A stretch of DNA of 32,353 nucleotides from Microbacterium sp. VKM Ac-2923 (GTDB lineage Bacteria > Actinomycetota > Actinomycetes > Actinomycetales > Microbacteriaceae). The notes under the pieces are model-generated. The model was not told the origin of the DNA and did no database searches. It saw nothing but the letters and a program-made list of their open reading frames with translations. Made by a program: the position numbers and the translations under genes. The first letter of the stretch is position 1; each line of letters begins with the position of its first letter. The stretch is from assembly GCF_022815605.1 (NCBI RefSeq), contig NZ_JALGRP010000017.1:1-32353 (forward strand). The letters run 5' to 3'. This document shows, piece after piece, positions 14,903-22,571 of the stretch.

Positions 14903-15577
14903 ATGAAGAACCTCGTCTCCCACGACACCTGGGCCGGCATCATCGGGATGCTGTACCTCGGTCTGATCTCCAACGTGCTGCTCGCCGTCGGAAGCGCACC
15001 GTTCCTCATCCTGCTGATGACGACCGACCCCGCGCTCTCCTGGCCGATGCTCGCGCTGACCCTGCCCCTGACCGCCCCCGTGCTCGCGGCCGTGTTCCGC
15101 GCGTTCCGCGAGCACTCGGGCGTCGGACTCGGGCCGATCCGCGCGTTCCTGGCCGGTCTGCGGGACACGTGGCGCCGGTCACTGGCCGTCGGTGCGCTGG
15201 CCTCGGTCGTCCTCGTCATCGTGTTGGTCGACGTCCGCTTCCTCTCCGACTCGGCGGTGGCGGTGTACACCGTGCCGTTGCTGGCGGTGGTCGCGATCCT
15301 CACCGTGAACACGGGCGTGATCTCGCTCGTCGCCCTCGCGGAGGTGCCCGACGCTCGCCTGCGGGACGTCTTCAAGGCCGCGCTGTATCTGGGGCTCCGG
15401 CGCTGGTACCTCAGCGCGATCTCGCTGGTGGCCCTCATCGTGCAGGGCGGCGTTTTCGCCACCGCGCCGGCGATCGGCATCGGCATCACGGCATCCGCGG
15501 CGTTCTACCTCGCCTGGACCAACGCCCGCTACACCCTTCGCCCGGTCCTGGACCCGGCACCCGTTCCCACACGCTGA
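14903..15577 (+). CDS. YesL-family (DUF624) membrane protein
   Basis: A 224-residue protein with four to six predicted membrane helices. It begins with a short amphipathic segment and IIGMLYLGLISNVLLAVGSAPFLILLM, with later helices around SLAVGALASVVLVIVLV, VYTVPLLAVVAILTVN and LSAISLVALIVQGGVFA. The pattern matches the YesL/DUF624 family, named from the Bacillus yes rhamnogalacturonan cluster and often found beside CUT1 transporters for plant or uronate oligosaccharides. Its role is undefined and may be accessory to transport or signalling. It starts 2 bases after the permease stop. Confidence 0.8.
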   Translation: MKNLVSHDTWAGIIGMLYLGLISNVLLAVGSAPFLILLMTTDPALSWPMLALTLPLTAPVLAAVFRAFREHSGVGLGPIRAFLAGLRDTWRRSLAVGALASVVLVIVLVDVRFLSDSAVAVYTVPLLAVVAILTVNTGVISLVALAEVPDARLRDVFKAALYLGLRRWYLSAISLVALIVQGGVFATAPAIGIGITASAAFYLAWTNARYTLRPVLDPAPVPTR

Positions 15578-15603
15578 TCCCCCCGACTCCGAGAAAGACG
15601 CTG

Positions 15604-16791
15604 ATGACCTTCACCTCACCCACGACCCGGACCTCCCCGGCCGTGTCGACCGAGACGGCCATCGCCGCCGCTGTGGCCACCGTCGGGCGCAACGCCACGG
15701 CCCTGGGGGCCGCCTACCCGGACGACACCACCACGGACAACCGCTACCACCCGCGGCCGGCCCAGGGATCCGTCCCCGAAGGGGGCAACCGCGGGTGGAC
15801 GACGAGCTTCCGCACCGGACAGCTGTGGCTGGCGTGGGAGCTCACGGGCAGTGACGTCTACCGGCGCGCCGCCGAAGCCGACGTCGCCGACTTCGGACAC
15901 CGTGTCCGCAACGAGATCGACCTGGACACGCACGACCTCGGCTTCCTGTACACCCTCTCTTCGGTCGCCGCTCACCGCCTCACCGGCGACGAATCCGCGC
16001 GCGCGGATGCGCTTCTCGCCGCGGACCACCTCATGCGGCGATTCCTCGAACCGGCGGGCGTCATCCAGGCGTGGGGAGACCTCTCCGACCCCGTCCAGCG
16101 CGGCCGGACGATCATCGACAGTCTCATGAATATGCCGCTGCTCACCTGGGCCGCGGAGGAGACCGGAGATGAGCGCTACTCCGACGCGGTTCGGCGTCAC
16201 TGCGCGCAGCTCGAGCAGAACATCCTGCGGCCGGACGACTCCACGTTCCACACGTTCTACTGGGATGCCGAGACGGGTGCGCCGCTCCGCGGTGCCACCG
16301 AACAGGGCGCGTTCGACGAGTCGTGCTGGGCACGGGGCCAGGCGTGGGGGGTGTACGGGTTCGCGATGAACTACGCCGTCACCGGCGATGAGCGGCTCCT
16401 CACCGCCGCCCGGCGGTGCGCCGAGTACTTCCTCCGCCACCTGCCGGCTGACGACGTGCCGTTCTGGGACCTCGTCTACACCGACGGCAGCGACGCCCCC
16501 CGAGACAGCTCGTCGGCGGCCATCGTGGTCTGCGGTCTGCTCGAACTCGCCCAGGTCGAGACCGACGCCGCGCGGGCAGCCGAGTGGACCGCCCGCGCGC
16601 ACGCCATCCTCGCCTCCCTCATCGCGAACTACACGCCGGCGTCTCCGGAAGACGCGGACGGGCTCATCCTGCACAGCGTCTACGACATGCCGAAGGACGT
16701 CGGCGTCGACGAAGGAACCCTGTGGGGCGACTACTTCTACCTCGAAGCCCTCATGCGCGTGGCCCGTCCGCAGTGGAAGAAGTACTGGTGA
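15604..16791 (+). CDS. ugl: GH88 unsaturated uronyl hydrolase
   Basis: A 395-residue cytoplasmic alpha/alpha-barrel enzyme. It hydrolyses the 4,5-unsaturated uronate from the non-reducing end left by polysaccharide lyases, giving 5-keto-4-deoxyuronate for KduI. The two conserved Asp residues are Asp111 in THDLGFLY and Asp172 in RTIIDSLMNMPLL. Their 61-residue spacing equals that of Asp88 and Asp149 in the characterised Bacillus enzyme. RGQAWGVYGFAMNYA is a further family motif. There is no signal peptide. The start has a GAGAAAG site upstream, and the stop overlaps the next gene's GTG (GTGA). GH88 is favoured over GH105 because of the THDLGF and IIDSLMN contexts. Confidence 0.93.
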   Translation: MTFTSPTTRTSPAVSTETAIAAAVATVGRNATALGAAYPDDTTTDNRYHPRPAQGSVPEGGNRGWTTSFRTGQLWLAWELTGSDVYRRAAEADVADFGHRVRNEIDLDTHDLGFLYTLSSVAAHRLTGDESARADALLAADHLMRRFLEPAGVIQAWGDLSDPVQRGRTIIDSLMNMPLLTWAAEETGDERYSDAVRRHCAQLEQNILRPDDSTFHTFYWDAETGAPLRGATEQGAFDESCWARGQAWGVYGFAMNYAVTGDERLLTAARRCAEYFLRHLPADDVPFWDLVYTDGSDAPRDSSSAAIVVCGLLELAQVETDAARAAEWTARAHAILASLIANYTPASPEDADGLILHSVYDMPKDVGVDEGTLWGDYFYLEALMRVARPQWKKYW

Positions 16792-17693
16792 GGCTCGTCA
16801 CACACCGGACGTCGTCGGGAACGCGGCCGGGGGCGGTCGTGCGCACGGCAGACGGAGATCGGCTGGTCGACCTGGGCGACGTCGCCGACGGCGTCTCCGC
16901 GCTGATCGCCGACGACGTCCTCCTGCGCGCGGCGCGAGCGCGCTGTGAGAGCGCGATCGGCGAGGACCTCCCCGTCCTCGTCCCGGGCGACCTCGAAGCC
17001 CCCATCGTCCCCGGCAAGATGCTGTGCCTGGGCTACAACTACCGCGGCCACACCCCCGACGGCGTCGACCCGACCGCGGACGACCCGGAGCATCCCGACG
17101 TATTCGTGAAGACCCCCAACACCTTCGCGGGGCCGAACGATGCCGTCGTCATCCCCGAGGGGGCGCGCGACGTCGACTACGAGGGCGAGCTCGCCGTCGT
17201 CATCCGCACGCGGGCGCAGAACGTCTCGGTCGACGACGCTCTGTCCCACGTCGCCGGCTTCACCATCCTCAACGACGTGTCCGACCGCGCGTGGCAGCGC
17301 CGGCAGAGCCAGTGGGCGCTCGGCAAGTGCTCCGACGGCTTCGCGCCCATCGGACCGTGGATCGTCACGATCGACGAAGCCCCCGACCCGCAGGACGTGC
17401 TGGTCGAGGTGGTCCGGGACGGCGTGGTCACCGTGTCGCAGTCCACCTCCACCACCATCTTCAGCGTCGCCTTCGTCATCTCGCACCTCAGCCAGGTCAT
17501 GACGCTCGAGCCGGGCGACATCGTCTCGACGGGGACACCGCAGAAGCTCGCTCGCGCTCAGGCGGATCACCGCCCGCTCGCGCCGGGAGACGCCGTCACG
17601 GTGCGCGTCTCCGGCATCGGCGAATTGACCACAACTTTCATCGCGCCGCCGGGGAGACCGGCCGCCCCATCGCTCCCGGAAGGCACCGCATGA
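16788..17693 (+). CDS. Fumarylacetoacetate hydrolase (FAH)-family protein
   Basis: A 301-residue enzyme. An N-terminal cap (about 1-70) precedes the FAH fold. KMLCLGYNYRGH, VFVKTPNTFAG and the metal site with Glu132/Glu134 (DYEGELAVVI) and Asp163 (LNDVSDR) are all present, as is the C-terminal EPGDIVSTGTP loop. FAH-fold enzymes hydrolyse, decarboxylate or hydrate 2-oxo or 1,3-diketo acids using a divalent metal. The KduI-KduD-KdgK route does not need such a step, so it may serve a side branch or a diketo-deoxy acid, as in non-phosphorylative sugar acid pathways (inference). It starts at GTG 16788 overlapping the GH88 stop and ends overlapping kduD. Confidence 0.88.
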   Translation: MRLVTHRTSSGTRPGAVVRTADGDRLVDLGDVADGVSALIADDVLLRAARARCESAIGEDLPVLVPGDLEAPIVPGKMLCLGYNYRGHTPDGVDPTADDPEHPDVFVKTPNTFAGPNDAVVIPEGARDVDYEGELAVVIRTRAQNVSVDDALSHVAGFTILNDVSDRAWQRRQSQWALGKCSDGFAPIGPWIVTIDEAPDPQDVLVEVVRDGVVTVSQSTSTTIFSVAFVISHLSQVMTLEPGDIVSTGTPQKLARAQADHRPLAPGDAVTVRVSGIGELTTTFIAPPGRPAAPSLPEGTA

Positions 17694-18454
17694 TCCTCGA
17701 CACGTTCCGCCTCGATGGCAAGGTCGCTCTGGTGACGGGGTCTACCCGCGGTCTGGGACAGGGCGCCGCCGTCGCGCTCGCCGAAGCGGGCGCCGATGTC
17801 GCGCTCCTCGACCGCGGCGACGCGAGCGACACCGCAGAACTCGTCCGCGCCACCGGTCGGCGTGCCCACCTCCTCCGTCGAGACCTCGTCAGCGCTACCC
17901 CCGACGAGCTCGCCGCCGCCGTCGAGGAGACCCTCGCGGAACTGGGCGGTCTCGACATCCTCGTCAACAACGCCGGCACGATCCGGCGTGCCCCCGCCGC
18001 CGAGCACTCGGCGACGGACTGGGACGAAGTCCTGGCCATCAACCTCGATTCCGTGTTCCACCTGTCGCAGGCCGCGGGGCGGCACATGATCGCGACCGGG
18101 CACGGCCGCATCATCAACGTGGCATCCATGCTGTCGTTCCAGGGCGGCATCCTCGTGCCCGGATACACCGCGTCCAAGCACGCCGTCGCGGGCCTGACCA
18201 AGGCGCTTGCGAACGAATGGGCCGCCGCGGGCGTCACCGTCAACGCCATCGCCCCCGGCTACATGGCCACGGACAACACCGCCCCCCTGCGCGCCGACGA
18301 GGACCGGGCGGCGTCGATCCTCGCTCGGATCCCCGCCGGCCGGTGGGGCGACGCCTCCGACCTCCAGGGGGCATTCGTGTTCCTCGCCTCCGACGCCGCC
18401 TCCTACCTGACGGGCGCCGTCATCCCCGTCGACGGCGGCTGGCTCGTCCGATGA
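17690..18454 (+). CDS. kduD: KduD, 2-dehydro-3-deoxy-D-gluconate 5-dehydrogenase
   Basis: A 254-residue short-chain dehydrogenase that reduces 2,5-diketo-3-deoxygluconate to 2-keto-3-deoxygluconate with NAD(P)H. The cofactor motif TGSTRGLGQG is at 16-25, NNAG at 93-96, and the catalytic residues are Ser146, Tyr159 and Lys163 (YTASK). Two stretches are diagnostic for KduD: NNAGTIRR and NAIAPGYMATDNTAPLRAD. The ATG overlaps the FAH stop (ATGA), and kduI follows directly, so the pair is preserved as in other uronate utilisers. Confidence 0.93.
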   Translation: MILDTFRLDGKVALVTGSTRGLGQGAAVALAEAGADVALLDRGDASDTAELVRATGRRAHLLRRDLVSATPDELAAAVEETLAELGGLDILVNNAGTIRRAPAAEHSATDWDEVLAINLDSVFHLSQAAGRHMIATGHGRIINVASMLSFQGGILVPGYTASKHAVAGLTKALANEWAAAGVTVNAIAPGYMATDNTAPLRADEDRAASILARIPAGRWGDASDLQGAFVFLASDAASYLTGAVIPVDGGWLVR

Positions 18455-18486
18455 TCCGCTCGCATCCACCACACCAGGAGACCCTC

Positions 18487-19335
18487 GTGACCCAGACGCA
18501 CATCCCCCAGCGTTACGCGACAAACCCCGCTCAGATCCCGGGCATGACCACTCAGCAGCTGCGCGACACCTACCTCATCCCGGAGGTCTTCGTGCCGGGT
18601 GAGATCCGGCTGACGTACACGCACCACGACCGGGTGGTCCTCGGCGGGGCCGTGCCCGCGGGCGCGGAACTGCGGCTGACCGGGTACCCCGAGATCCGCA
18701 GCGAAACCTTCCTCGAGCACCGCGAACTCGGCGTCGTCAACGTCGGCGGCGAAGGCGTCGTCGTCGCGGACGGCGAGGAGCACACCCTCGTCACGGGCGC
18801 CTGCCTTTACCTGGGTCGCGGCGTCCAGGACGTGCGATTCCGCGACGGCGACGGCGGGGCCGACGGTGCGCAGTTCTACCTTTTCTCGGCGCCCGCCCAC
18901 ACGTCGTACCCCACGGCGTTGGTGTCGCCCGGCGAGGGAACCGTGCGGGAGCTCGGCGACCAGTTGACCTCGAACCGTCGAACGCTGAACCAGTACATCC
19001 ATGAGAACGGCATCCAGAGCTGTCAGATCGTGATGGGGGTGACCGAGCTGCACCCGGGCTCCATGTGGAACACCATGCCCGCGCACACCCACGATCGCCG
19101 GACCGAGTGCTACCTCTACTTCGACGTGCCCGAGGACGCCCGCGTGGTGCACCTGATGGGGGAGCGCGAAGAGACCCGGCACCTGCTCGTCGCCGATCGT
19201 CAGGCGGTCATCTCTCCGAGCTGGTCGCTGCACTCCGGCGTCGGCTCGGCCGCCTACTCGTTCGTGTGGGCGATGGCCGGCGAGAACCAGGCATTCGACG
19301 ACATGGATGCCGCCCCCATCACCGATCTGCGATGA
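18487..19335 (+). CDS. kduI: KduI, 5-keto-4-deoxyuronate isomerase
   Basis: A 282-residue cupin enzyme that isomerises 5-keto-4-deoxyuronate to 2,5-diketo-3-deoxygluconate. All zinc ligands are present at a constant +4 offset from the E. coli protein: His200, His202, Glu207 and His249, in MPAHTHDRRTE and SPSWSLHSG. Other hallmarks are FLEHRELGVVNVGG, SAPAHTSYPT, LTSNRRTLNQY and GENQAFDDMD. I chose GTG 18487 because it has CAGGAG 6 bases upstream and gives the family length. An in-frame ATG at 18451, overlapping the kduD stop, is the alternative and would add 12 residues. Confidence 0.94.
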   Translation: MTQTHIPQRYATNPAQIPGMTTQQLRDTYLIPEVFVPGEIRLTYTHHDRVVLGGAVPAGAELRLTGYPEIRSETFLEHRELGVVNVGGEGVVVADGEEHTLVTGACLYLGRGVQDVRFRDGDGGADGAQFYLFSAPAHTSYPTALVSPGEGTVRELGDQLTSNRRTLNQYIHENGIQSCQIVMGVTELHPGSMWNTMPAHTHDRRTECYLYFDVPEDARVVHLMGEREETRHLLVADRQAVISPSWSLHSGVGSAAYSFVWAMAGENQAFDDMDAAPITDLR

Positions 19336-20231
19336 ACGCTCCGACCCCTCGCACGCTGCTCGCGGTCGGCGAGACCATGGCGATGATCGTCCCGAGCGTC
19401 TTCGCCTCGGTCGTGGACGCGGATTCCTTCATCGTCGAGGCCGGGGGAGCGGAATCGAACGTCGCGACCCACGTGGCTCAGGCGGGGCACCGGGCGGTCT
19501 GGTTCAGCCGACTCGGCAGCGATCCCTTGGGCCACCGTGTCGCCCAGCAACTGGCGTCTCGCGGAGTGGACGTGAGCAGGGTCAGCTGGGACGACGAGCG
19601 GCCCACGGGCGTCTACGTGAAGAATCCGGGCGCCGGCGTCACCTATTACCGGCGTGGCTCCGCGGCATCCGCCCTCTCCCGCTCCGACGCGGACGGCATC
19701 GACCTCGCCGGCGTCGACGTGCTGCACGTGTCCGGAATCACCGCCGCGATCTCCGACACGGCGCGAGAGTTCCTCGAGCAGCTGATGAATCGCGCGCAGA
19801 CGGCGGGCATCCGCATCTCGTTCGACGTCAATCACCGCATCCCCCTGTGGGACGCCGTCACCGCCGCGCCGGTGTTGCTGGCGCTCGCCCGGCAGGCGGA
19901 CATTGTCTTCACCGGGCGTGACGAGGCAGAGACCCTATGGGCGACGGCGACCGCCGACGATGTCCGTGCCCTGCTGCCCGACGTCGACGAGCTCATCGTG
20001 AAAGACGGCGACGTCGGCGCCACGGCGTTCACCGGGCAGGGCCGCGTGTTCGTACCCGCGCTCGTGGTCGACGTCGTGGAGCCGGTCGGGGCGGGTGACG
20101 CCTTCGCCGGGGGGTATCTGGCCGCGCTCCTGTCGAACGCGTCGACGCCGGACCGGCTCACGGTCGGGCACGCCTTCGCCGCGCGCACCCTGATGTCCCT
20201 CACCGACACCGTGGAAGGAAGCTACGCATGA
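19332..20231 (+). CDS. kdgK: 2-keto-3-deoxygluconate kinase (PfkB family)
   Basis: A 299-residue ribokinase-fold enzyme expected to phosphorylate 2-keto-3-deoxygluconate to KDPG. The substrate-binding region has GGAESNVATHVAQAG and FSRLGSDPLG, a YYRRGSAAS stretch typical of KDG kinases, and the C-terminal PfkB signature VEPVGAGDAFAGGY, in which Asp256 is the catalytic base. The start codon overlaps the kduI stop and the stop overlaps the aldolase start (both ATGA). Sugar specificity is assigned mainly from the operon. Confidence 0.9.
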   Translation: MNAPTPRTLLAVGETMAMIVPSVFASVVDADSFIVEAGGAESNVATHVAQAGHRAVWFSRLGSDPLGHRVAQQLASRGVDVSRVSWDDERPTGVYVKNPGAGVTYYRRGSAASALSRSDADGIDLAGVDVLHVSGITAAISDTAREFLEQLMNRAQTAGIRISFDVNHRIPLWDAVTAAPVLLALARQADIVFTGRDEAETLWATATADDVRALLPDVDELIVKDGDVGATAFTGQGRVFVPALVVDVVEPVGAGDAFAGGYLAALLSNASTPDRLTVGHAFAARTLMSLTDTVEGSYA

Positions 20232-20857
20232 GTGCCGCGGAAGCTGATCGACTCGAAGAACTCTTCGCGGGGTCCCCGCTGATGGCCATCCTGCGGGGGA
20301 TGGGGATGCAACGATCCCTGCGCTTGGCTGAGACGGCGTGGGAGCTGGGGCTCGAGGCCGTCGAGGTTCCCCTGCAGACCGAAGAAGACGAGCGGGTGCT
20401 CCGTGAGCTGTCGACGCGGGCCGCGGCGAACGGCCGGAGCGTGGGTGCGGGGACGATCCTCCGTCCGGAGCAGGTCGACGTCGCCCGCCGGGCGGGGGCT
20501 GCCTACCTGGTGTCACCGGGACTCGATCCGCGCATCGTGGACGCAGCGCGGGCGGCGGACCTGCCCATCCTTCCGGGGGTGGCGACGCCCAGCGAGGTGC
20601 AGCTCGCCGTCTCGCTGGGCCTGGTGTGGGTGAAGGCGTTCCCCGCGACGTGGCTCGGATCGGGATGGTTCCGCCACATCCGCGGCCCCTTCCCCGACGT
20701 GAGATTCGTCGCGACCGGGGGTCTGGATGCGGCGAACGTGACGGAGTTCCTCGACGCCGGCGTTCGCGTCGCCGCCGTCGGCTCGGCCCTCGAGGACGCC
20801 GCGCAGCTGGAACGCCTCGCCGATGTCCTCCGCTCCCGGACGTCGCTCACGCGATAG
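20228..20857 (+). CDS. eda: KDPG/KDPGal-type class I aldolase
   Basis: A 209-residue (beta/alpha)8 aldolase that should cleave the kinase product to pyruvate and glyceraldehyde 3-phosphate. The Schiff-base lysine is Lys136 in VKAFPA and the base is Glu46 in AVEVPLQT. GAGTIL, LVSPGLD and FVATGGL are conserved. Where typical KDPG aldolases have EVTLRT, this one has EVPLQT, closer to the EIPLNS of the KDPGal aldolase DgoA, so the Arg of the substrate pocket is replaced by Gln50. The activity is secure, but gluco- versus galacto-configured preference is not. Confidence 0.88.
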   Translation: MSAAEADRLEELFAGSPLMAILRGMGMQRSLRLAETAWELGLEAVEVPLQTEEDERVLRELSTRAAANGRSVGAGTILRPEQVDVARRAGAAYLVSPGLDPRIVDAARAADLPILPGVATPSEVQLAVSLGLVWVKAFPATWLGSGWFRHIRGPFPDVRFVATGGLDAANVTEFLDAGVRVAAVGSALEDAAQLERLADVLRSRTSLTR

Positions 20858-20888
20858 CCGGGGCGACACGAGGCGGAGGGGGCGGGGC

Positions 20889-22565
20889 ATGAGTGGACCG
20901 GACGGTGTCGAAACGCTCGACTTCTCTCCGTGGACCTTCTGGGAGTCCGCCTCGGACGAGGCGAAGCGGTCGCAGAAGGCGCGACTGATCGCGCTGGCCG
21001 AGCGGGGTGACCGCACCTTCGCGGAAGACGTGTTCGTCGCGGACACCGCCGCGGTCGACAATGACGTCCTCCACCTCGGCGAACGCTCGTACATCGCCGC
21101 GGGCGCGTACCTGACCGGCGAACTCGTCGCCGGCAGCGACTGCAGCATCAACCCGTACACCGTGATCCGCGGACGCGTCCGCCTGGGGGCGGGTGTCCGC
21201 ATCGGGGCGCACACCTCCCTCCTCGGGTTCAACCACTCGATGGAACCGGGCACCCCGGTCTTCCGGCAGCCGCTCACCTCGAAGGGCATCGTCGTCGACG
21301 ACGACGTGTGGATCGGCTCGCACGTGGTCATCCTCGACGGCGTCACGGTCGGCGCCCACTCCGTGCTCGCGGCCGGCGCGGTGGTCACGAAAGACGTCCC
21401 CTCCGGCGCCATCGTGGGGGGAAACCCCGCTGCATTCATCCGATGGAGAGTGGCGCCGGCCGAGGCTGCGACCCCTCGGCCCCGGGACCTGGCGGTGCGG
21501 TTGCGCGAGTTCGCCGACCGCGCCCGCGCTGACGCGGAGACGATCCTCGCTCGCGCCTGGGACGCCGAGGCGAGCGTCTACGTCGATCGCCCCGGCGCGG
21601 AGCCGTCGTTGCGGGCGCACTGCGACGCGGTCGAGCTGGCGAGACTGCTTCTCCCCGGCGCCCCGCCGCAGCTCACCGCCGATCAGCATCGACGTCGGTT
21701 GACGGAGACGCAGCGCCTCGACGGGCGTATCCCGTCCCCCGGCGTGCGAACCGTGCCCGGCCGGCCGTTCGACGACGCCGATGCGGCGTACCATGTGCTG
21801 AGCGTCGGCTACGCGCTCGACCTGCTCCGCGGGCAGCTTCCGCACCCGATCAGCGAAGCGACTCGGATGACGCCGGCCGACATCTCGGACTTCTGCGAAT
21901 CGCTTCCCTGGCGCACGGACCCCTGGGACGCGGGCCACCGCATCGATGCGCTGGGGACGGCGTTGCAGTGGGCGCTCCGGTCGGGACATTCCGTCCTCCC
22001 CGGCGCTGTCGAGAGCCTGCTCGGATGGCTGACCACCCGCGCGGACTCCCGAACCGGGATGTGGGGCGATGCGGCATCCGGTGGGGATCTCCTGCTGCTC
22101 GTGAACGGCGCGTACCGGACGACCCGCGGAACCTTCGCGCAGTTCGGCATCCCGCTGCCCTACCCGACCGTCACCATCGACACCGTCCTGGAGCACGCCG
22201 CGAACGAGACCTTCTTCACCGAAGAGACGTACGACGCCTGCAACGTTCTGGACGTCATCCACCCGCTGTGGCTCACCCGTGGAACGGGTCACCGGATCGA
22301 GGAGACGCGGGCCGTGGCGACGCGGATGCTGGAGCACGCCCTCACCATGTGGGCACCGACCCGGGGGTTCGCCTTCCGACTCTCCGACTCCGCCGACGAA
22401 GGCCGATGCGGGTTGCAGGGGGCGGAGATGTGGCTCGCCATCATCTGGTACCTCGCCGACATGTGCGGGGAGTCGCCGTCACTCGGCTACCGACCGAGAG
22501 GGGTCCACCGGCCGGAGCCGGCCGTGAAGATCACCCGCTCGGGCCTGCACATCATGGGGTGGTGA
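20889..22565 (+). CDS. Hexapeptide-repeat acyltransferase fused to an alpha/alpha-toroid-like domain
   Basis: A 558-residue cytoplasmic protein. Residues about 60-190 form a left-handed beta-helix acyltransferase: hexapeptide turns (SYIAAGAYLTGE, CSINPYTVIRG, VWIGSHVVILDGVTVG), the likely catalytic His116 in LLGFNHSM, and VTKDVPSGAIVGGNPAAFIR, the standard end of LacA/WbbJ-type acetyltransferases. Residues about 200-545 are helical with repeated hairpins (DAGHRIDALGTALQWALR, SVESLLGWLTT-like, ETYDACNVLDVIHPLWL, GLQGAEMWLAIIWYLADM), resembling a six-hairpin toroid. I cannot assign that part to a named family. The ATG at 20889 has a GGAGG-rich leader; the frame is open 22 codons upstream, overlapping eda. 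It may acylate an imported sugar or intermediate. It ends 6 bases from the convergent regulator. Confidence 0.75.
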   Translation: MSGPDGVETLDFSPWTFWESASDEAKRSQKARLIALAERGDRTFAEDVFVADTAAVDNDVLHLGERSYIAAGAYLTGELVAGSDCSINPYTVIRGRVRLGAGVRIGAHTSLLGFNHSMEPGTPVFRQPLTSKGIVVDDDVWIGSHVVILDGVTVGAHSVLAAGAVVTKDVPSGAIVGGNPAAFIRWRVAPAEAATPRPRDLAVRLREFADRARADAETILARAWDAEASVYVDRPGAEPSLRAHCDAVELARLLLPGAPPQLTADQHRRRLTETQRLDGRIPSPGVRTVPGRPFDDADAAYHVLSVGYALDLLRGQLPHPISEATRMTPADISDFCESLPWRTDPWDAGHRIDALGTALQWALRSGHSVLPGAVESLLGWLTTRADSRTGMWGDAASGGDLLLLVNGAYRTTRGTFAQFGIPLPYPTVTIDTVLEHAANETFFTEETYDACNVLDVIHPLWLTRGTGHRIEETRAVATRMLEHALTMWAPTRGFAFRLSDSADEGRCGLQGAEMWLAIIWYLADMCGESPSLGYRPRGVHRPEPAVKITRSGLHIMGW

Positions 22566-22571
22566 ACGCCC

